The notes beneath the pieces were generated by a model that was given only the letters and a program-made list of their open reading frames with translations, was not told where the DNA came from and made no database searches. Made by a program: the position numbers and the translations under genes. Positions 57,881 through 64,000 of a stretch of 64,000 nucleotides of DNA are shown in pieces. Location: assembly GCA_951799425.1 (NCBI GenBank), contig OX637393.1:31546244-31610243 (forward strand), read 5' to 3'. The DNA comes from Ilex aquifolium. Its lineage: Eukaryota; Streptophyta; Magnoliopsida; Aquifoliales; Aquifoliaceae. Position 1 is the first letter of the stretch; each line of letters begins with the position of its first letter.

Positions 57881-58690
57881 TAACCTTCTAAACCCATCAA
57901 TACTTCTATTCCTAACCCAGTAACTTATGAGAACTAGGAATTTGTAGGGGGAAAAGTCAAATTGGAGAAACAATAGACCATTAAATGACCACTGTATAAA
58001 ATGACAAGGGTGAGCATTGAATTTTGTTCTTTTAATAGAGACAAAAATGTTAACACTACTATACTAATAGAATATTTTATCAAATTTTATTTACCAAACA
58101 CATGTTAATTGTTAGATCGAAATGGGTGTAGGAGCAATGCTATTGTGACAAAATCTGGAACCTAATGCATTCTGAACAAAATTTTATTAACAATAGTCTT
58201 TCAACTAACTAAATACGAAATATTCATAAAATTGTCTAATAACTGAACTTCAGAAATTTAAACTAAAAAGACTCTCTAAGACTCAATGTTTAGATCCACA
58301 TCTTGATCTACTGCCATCTCAAAATCAACCTGCTCATCTAAGGTTATATCTTCCTCAAGTCCAAAACCCAAAAAATATTATGGTATGGTGAGCAAAAAGC
58401 TCAGTAGAAAAATCTTTTCAAACCCAAACAAAGATTAGATAATCATAAAAAAAAGTCCCAATTATAAAATAACATATATGGTTTTGAGATAAAACAATGA
58501 CATTTACTAACGATCTCATGTTTATGGTACAACCAATAACTTTCATAGTAAAATAGTAACAAAAACCACAATTCACAACCTAATATCTCATGTACGTAGG
58601 TAGACTAACATGAATTTACACATCGAGAATATTCTGGCCCATAGTCGCACACACCCAATTTTCACAAGGATACAATACTTTAGGAAGAGC
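57881..58690 (-). repeat. Degenerate LTR fragment related to solo LTR D
   Basis: The words ATGGTGAGCAAAAAGCTCAG and TAGAAAAATCTTTTCAAACCCA correspond to 48540-48600 in solo LTR D (TGAGCACGAAGCTCTGTAG, AAAATTCTCCCAAACCCA). The left part (57881-58090) is unassigned. No ends defined. Confidence 0.45.
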
Positions 58691-58697
58691 GTATACT

Positions 58698-60560
58698 GCC
58701 ACGCCCCAATTTTCATTAAAGTGTAATTTAATAAAAAGTAATATTTATATCAAAATCTCTTGCCGGTTTACAATAATAATTGAATGAAATGAAACATTCA
58801 GTTTTATCAAAACATATTTTTTTCAAAAATTTTGGTAAAGTTTCATTTGAAAATCGGGTTTCCAACCAGCTAGTAAGAACATCTCTGTGAGAGCATAACA
58901 TAATTCAAACTAACTAAAAATCCACAACATGCCTCCTCCATCAAACTATAATCGAACTAAAGTCGGGGTGACAAATAGAGGCCCATAAAATCCTCGCAAA
59001 CCCGGATACATTCAATACAAATATATACTAAAACTTAAACGTAAAGTCATAACTTTACATTACAATACCCAAAATAATAATCCCTCTATGGGATGATCAA
59101 ATGTACACCACGTATCTCAAGACAACCTTTCCAAATACAACATTTCTGTAATAACATTTCTACATAAGTTCTAAATACAAAAGTATTCTAAAAGATATTC
59201 TTCTTAGTCCAAGCTCCCAAAAGCATTCCATCACCTACGCCCCAAGATGCATGCTAGTCTCTAAAAGTATTATTAAGGGATGAACAACCACAACCCAGTA
59301 GGATAATTCTTTTTTCAAGCATGTACAAAGTTTTAAAGCCAATATTTCACAAACAATAAGAATAAGTAATGAAAGCTTTCTATAATGCAGTATAGGTACA
59401 ATTTAATAAGTAGAACATTTGTGAAAATCTCCCAACATATCATCATTTGAAATATAAAAGTTATAATTAAAGGTTATTACATCTAAAACCAAACTATCAT
59501 AATAAATATCATGCATGCCTCGCATACGGAGAATATAATCAATCACATCGATTTACGCATGAACCATCCTTGGAAAACCTTTTGGGTCTTGCATCCTAGG
59601 CTCTCATTGCTCTTTTTCTTTTCAAGGGAGACGTGTAGAGCACAACTTGTGACGTCACACAGGTCATCACTGACAACCACTACCATAATCAATCCTCCTT
59701 AGGACTAGTAACCGCATTGGCAACCCACTCAATAGGCCACAACCATCTATTAACCCTCTGTCTATCAGTATTAAGTATATCTTTCCAAAAATCATTATTT
59801 CTTATATCCATAAACCCTTTCGAAAACCCCTCTCATAACCTTGACATTCTATTGAACATGTAGTAGGCTCAAAATCTCAAAATTTACATTTTCAAAGCAA
59901 CACAATAATTTTCAAGAGAATAAGTTATATACACTATGAACAAGATCATACCATACTACAAAACCCTCAAATCATAGGTTTAATCAAATACTCATAACTA
60001 AAATCAAACTACGGTTTCAAACCCACAACACTAAAATCATTTTTATGCATGTAGGTTCATAATTCATGATATACTCAACACTAAATCAAGATTTATAACA
60101 AGTATTGTGCCATCAAACACATTAAATTTTAGATAAAGAAAATACATGAGATGCACAAAGTAAATGCAAGAGAGGAAAATCCTACCTAGGTATCAAGAAT
60201 TCTAAGCCAAGTTCCTAGGATTCCCAAATAAAGCCAAAGTTTAAGAGAACTTCTTCTTTCCTCTTCTCTTTCCCTTTATATTGTTATCAGGTTCTAAGAG
60301 GTATTGGATGAGAATAGAATGAAATAATGGGAGAAATGGGGTTGAAAATAGGGTTTTAAATCCTGCAATTCCCAACTTTTATTGTTCATAGGACCAAAAA
60401 ATGTATTTTTTTTTTCAAAATTACGGTTTTTCCACTAAACATCTCCAATTTGATCCCTATAACTACACAAATGATTATGACACATGAAACAAGTTTAATT
60501 TTTTTAATTATTTAATTTATTTGTACTTCTCTATAAAAACTGATCCTTCCAACTTGTGGA
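58698..60560 (-). repeat. Degenerate LTR of the solo-LTR-D type
   Basis: The plus strand starts TGCCACGCCCCAATTTTC, so on the minus strand it ends GGGGCGTGGCA. Later blocks follow solo LTR D in the same order. One is ACGGTTTTTCCACTAAACAT then CTCCAATTTGATCCCTA near 60425, against 49673-49707 in D. Another is TAGGGTTTTAAA with the upstream GTTCTAAGAGGTATTGG at 60290. The right end is not defined. Coding ORFs: none. Confidence 0.55.
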
Positions 60561-60769
60561 ATCTCCTAACCCCATGCAACTTGTTTACTAAGGTAGTAAC
60601 CGAGTGATGTTATAGTACCCATGAAATAATTGGTTTGTGTTGAGAGATTTGGACATAATCGACTGGCTTAATTTTATATTCGGATTGACTCAATTTTAAC
60701 ACAATTAACTGTAATACGACGTCAAGTGATCTAACCCAGTCGGATCTAGGAGCCAAAAGCAAAATCCAC

Positions 60770-61310
60770 ACAAAAATATGAGATTTCTTTGAATGGGCTT
60801 CAAGATATGCAGAAGATAATATGTAGAATTAGCCTAATAGAAACTGTATACTATCTGTGGAGGGAAATGGAACAATAGAAGGTTGCAGAATTAATTCAAA
60901 TACACTAACTCTTTGTCACAATCAATCCAGCAGCTTATAAGGAGGAAATTAACATCTAGGAGATTCAAGAACACTCCTACGAATGCCAGTTGTCTCAACA
61001 GTGGTAGTTGTTAGCTACGAGCTAGAGCTAAACTGAAGACTTGCTCTGGATATCCCACCATCACTTTGATTTGCTCTGAGGAGTGTTCTGGGTGAAATAG
61101 AATTTTGTTGGAAATACTAGCTCAAGGCCTATACTTTCAATGGAATTCAGCTTCTCTAGACAAACCTTGGAATTTATTTTGTGCAGCTTGTGCATTTTGT
61201 TATTGCAATGGGTGTTGTCCATTATAAATGTAAGGACACACTCCTCACATATGTACATCAAGATTTTGAATTAGTACAAAACCTTTACTTTCTGAAGAAA
61301 AAAAATAGGT
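60770..61310 (+). pseudogene. Possible LINE ORF2 3' fragment
   Basis: Near 60840 the frame reads ETVYYLWREME and, after a shift, NNRRLQN with SLSQSIQQLIRRKLTSRRF near 60905. Plant LINE ORF2 C-termini have a YxxWRERNxRxF...I...VR..L pattern. An A-rich run (GAAGAAAAAAAATAGG) lies near 61296-61310. Weak, as it is short and shifted. Confidence 0.4.
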
Positions 61311-62059
61311 AAAAGATTGGAACACTTCTAGCTGTTTTTTCCTTGAACCCAAAAGCCTTATAAAAATGGGGGAAATTTTACTTTGGCCTGTATTATGACT
61401 CTAGTCAACTGTCATTTTTTTCACATTTCATTTTTAACTATGGTTGTTGATTTTTCTTTATCTTAACTATAGATGATTGAAATAATTGTATGGGACTCTG
61501 TATCACTTTACTCACAAAATCTGTTATTTTGCTTCACTTCTGCCTAAAATTTAATGAAACATGGACATTTTTCATCTGAACATAATAGATGTTTGATTGA
61601 GAGTTGGAGCTTGAAAACTTGGACTGGTGGACATTTTTATTATCTTAGTTAGAAGTTTGTTATCGAAAAAATTCAATAATAGGGAAGATACTTAGCTCCT
61701 TAACAAGTTGAAATAGCTAAGGCATGTGGGCGACTTAGCCAATGGTGTCTCATGCTGAAGCAAAATGTAATCTACCTTGAAAACAAGGAATATCAATAAC
61801 CAATGTTGCATTTATGTCGGAGAATACTACCGTTTGAACTCCCACAAAAGAATATTCATAGCACAACGACTCGAAACAAGTAAGTTCCACCCAAAATAAT
61901 ATTGGATGATTTATACAATTATTTTTACTCTATCAGTCGATCAATTGCAATCATTTCACAGCCTTGTAGTGCCTTTCCAAATCAAAACATAGCCATCATC
62001 ATACTCCTATTTCACTCCCCTAACAAACTTTGATCGATCATTTGGTCATTTGTAAGAAC
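61311..62059. other. Unassigned intergenic DNA
   Basis: No gene or repeat border supported. A third, out-of-frame copy of the 105-bp unit described in the next entry begins at its right edge (about 61990-62059). Confidence 0.4.
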
Positions 62060-62338
62060 TTATGAGACTTCTAATTCATCTCCAAAACAACCATCACCCT
62101 CATCCTCTTGATCTGCTACTCCCTTAACCAACTTTTGATCAATCAGTTGGTCATTTGCAACACTTTTTGAGCCTTCTAACTCATCTTCAAAACAATCATC
62201 ACTCTCATCTTCTTGTTCTTCTTCCCCTTTACCCAAATTTTGAGCAATACGTTCCATTTCTATCATGTCCACCATCTCAGCTGCGGTCAATACAACGACC
62301 ACAACACCAACTAAAATTACTGTGGTGGTCACTCCCAT
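62060..62338 (-). CDS. Small ORF with hydrophobic N-terminus and acidic 35-residue repeats
   Basis: The frame starts with ATG at 62338 and stops at 62060 (92 codons). Residues 2-20 (GVTTTVILVGVVVVVLTAA) are hydrophobic, like a signal anchor. The rest is acidic: EEEQEDESDDCFEDELEGS, then a second copy, DQEDEGDGCFGDELEVS, 35 residues later. The unit is 105 bp, so it keeps frame. A third, partial unit follows the stop, out of frame. The start lies 7 bases from the LTR C start at 62345. I do not recognise it. It could be a host gene fragment, truncated where LTR C entered, or a chance ORF over a repeat. Confidence 0.35.
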   Translation of the reverse strand: MGVTTTVILVGVVVVVLTAAEMVDMIEMERIAQNLGKGEEEQEDESDDCFEDELEGSKSVANDQLIDQKLVKGVADQEDEGDGCFGDELEVS

Positions 62339-62344
62339 GGTTAA

Positions 62345-64000
62345 TGTTATAAAACCCGAGAAAATTTAAACCTTTGTGAAAAAAGGGCAAAACGGTAAAT
62401 TGCCACTACGGTACAGGTTGTAAACCTGAATTTTTCTAGAACTCGGATGACGAAACGGACCGCACAATTGGATTCGTCTCGCGAAATCTAGTTACCACGT
62501 CAAATTTCGTTGAATTCCGAGATAGTCGGATTTTTCGCGTTTTACGAGACGAACGGGCCCCGGGTGACCCTGTACACGAAATTTTTATAAAGTTTTCAAG
62601 TTTGGGGAAATATTAGACACAAGTTAAAATAAAAATAATTCGAACTTGAACCGGAGCGAAATTTAATCGTTTCGGAATTAAAACGGACCCGAAATTAAAT
62701 ATGACGTGTGGCGAATTGTGGGCCAAGTATTCTAAAATATAAATAGGGGGAAAAATTAGATTTTTCCCCATTGTTCAGCCGGTTTCAGCCGATAGAGAGA
62801 AAGAGGGAGAAAAGAGAGAAAACTCACCTTCTCTCTACGATCTACGGTGCTACGGACCTCGAATCCACGCAAGCCAAGAATTAAAGTCGCTCTACTCATC
62901 GAGGGCTACGCGGCTATACCAAAAAGCGCAAGTTTTACCGAAGATCAAGGTACAGGATTTTCGAGAAGTGAGGATTTTTGCTTGAATCGGGTCTTGAAAT
63001 TTCCCTTGGTCGTTCCTCACGCTTCAAGAGGTAGGGTTTCTTCCTACTAAGGTTTATTCCAAGCCTATAATGTTTTTATGGAATGGGTAGGATGATAACC
63101 TATGTATCTCTTGCCTATTGTTGTGAAATTGGGTGAATTGGGTATTGAAATGGGTAAAAGAAATCCTAGCTTGGATGGATATTTGGAAGTTACTAAATGT
63201 GATTTCTATGATTGGATATGTGAAATGAACCCAATGTGAATTCATGTGTTATATGAAATTGTGGGCGTGTTATGTGTCTATATATATGCCTTGAAATTTT
63301 AGTATGTTGATAACATGCTTGAAATTTGTATTATGGGAATTATATGCTTTTGATATGATTTTGCCATGGAATATGAGAAATGTGTTGAGAATGTTCATAT
63401 GTCACTCATATCATATCGAACATTGTATTGGTGTTGCAATGGAGCACCACATTGCATATGCACGGGAACATCGCAATTTAGGAGGTGTGTGTGCATGGTT
63501 GTTTGTCTTCACCACGCATGGTGGATGACGAGTGAGCTCGGGTAATATGGGTCGATGACCTAGTCGAGTCGAATGGTTTATATGTTGATAGGGTTGGGGT
63601 AGCAAGAAGGGCTAGAAAATCCCTCGGGTGAGAGACCCGGTGATTGGATACGCACTCCGTTGGTATAAGAGCCCATAAAGTGTGTCGGTGTACGCGGAAC
63701 CGTTGGTGGAAGTTCATGAATTCCGTGTAGGTTGGGTGACCTTTGGTGTGAGTCCATGAACATCCACCCCTACAAAGACCCTAGAATGAAATGTCATTTG
63801 ATGTGGAACATAGATGACGGATTGGTACACATTGGCACTTGCATGTGTAGAGGAGCCGGGAAGGGCTCGGTTGATGTGCATGAGTGAGTCTCACCTCATT
63901 TCATAGCATGGCATTACATGTTTCAACATGGAATATATTCTTGTTGTGGATTGTTGATTGATAGCATGTGACATTTCATATGCATTTAGGTTGGGGAGTA
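62345..64000 (+). mobile_element. LTR 'C' of the 2.2-kb family, runs off right edge
   Basis: It starts TGTTATAAAACCCGAG, then AACGGTAAATTGCCACTACGG, which matches copy B (minus strand, about 51400-51421). TATAAATA is at 62738-62745. The conserved block CAAGAATTAAAGTCGCTCTA is at 62876-62895 and GAGGTAGGGTTTC near 63030. It ends inside the LTR at 64000 (AGGTTGGGGAGT), which corresponds to about 47120 in copy B. Whether it is a solo LTR or the 5' LTR of a whole element cannot be seen. Confidence 0.8.
62738..62745 (+). promoter_or_regulatory. TATA box of LTR C
   Basis: TATAAATA followed by GGGGGAAAAA, at the same relative place as in copies A and B. Confidence 0.5.

Overview
The window is nuclear DNA of a flowering plant, probably a eudicot judging by AT-rich composition and the retroelement families present. 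The species cannot be told. I find no intact host gene, no rRNA or tRNA gene and no CRISPR. Almost everything recognisable is transposable-element sequence: Ty1/copia and Ty3/gypsy elements, solo LTRs, an L1-type LINE, a caulimovirid-like relic, small DNA transposons and a Helitron. Most coding copies carry stops and frameshifts. The exceptions are a copia gag running off the left edge (1-788, minus) and a 644-codon copia pol ORF (7601-9535).

Layout, left to right. (1) 1-18028 is a nested complex. Copia 'X' is split: its gag-to-RT half is on the minus strand at 2430-5434 and its RT-to-3'LTR half on the plus strand at 16697-18028. Both breaks lie at the same 5 bp, CCAAC. Next to each break is part of one copia LTR ('Y', 2108-2429 minus and 15379-16696 plus). 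Inside Y lie two LTRs of one Athila-like gypsy family (891-2102 minus, 13922-15373 plus), flanked by ACTAG and ACTTG. Another copia (element 3) entered X's LTR at 5435 and is fused to the gypsy gag near 9690. The simplest reading is an old nest (X containing Y containing gypsy), part of which was later inverted, with one breakpoint near 9690 and the other left of the window. (2) 18029-21040 is a decayed endogenous-pararetrovirus-like polyprotein split by a hAT-type MITE with an 8-bp target duplication. (3) 21313-23720 holds a Mutator-like non-autonomous element and a 303-bp MITE. (4) About 24850-30781 is a decayed copia with only its 3' LTR. (5) About 30790-39238 is a full-length LINE broken by a 2.2-kb solo LTR with target duplication AGATG. 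(6) 39239-46582 is unassigned AT-rich DNA, an LTR-like relic and a Helitron. (7) 46583-51462 is a solo LTR carrying another solo LTR. (8) 53875-57875 is a 4.0-kb non-autonomous gypsy element with two LTRs, PBS, PPT, gag only and a 5-bp target duplication. (9) 57881-64000 holds degenerate LTR sequence, a possible LINE tail, a small repeat-containing ORF, and a third copy of the 2.2-kb LTR family running off the right edge.

These genes do not form a pathway. What the window shows is insertion, solo-LTR formation, inversion and internal deletion. Several target duplications are exact enough to order the events. All identities rest on reading motifs and repeats by eye; no database search was run.
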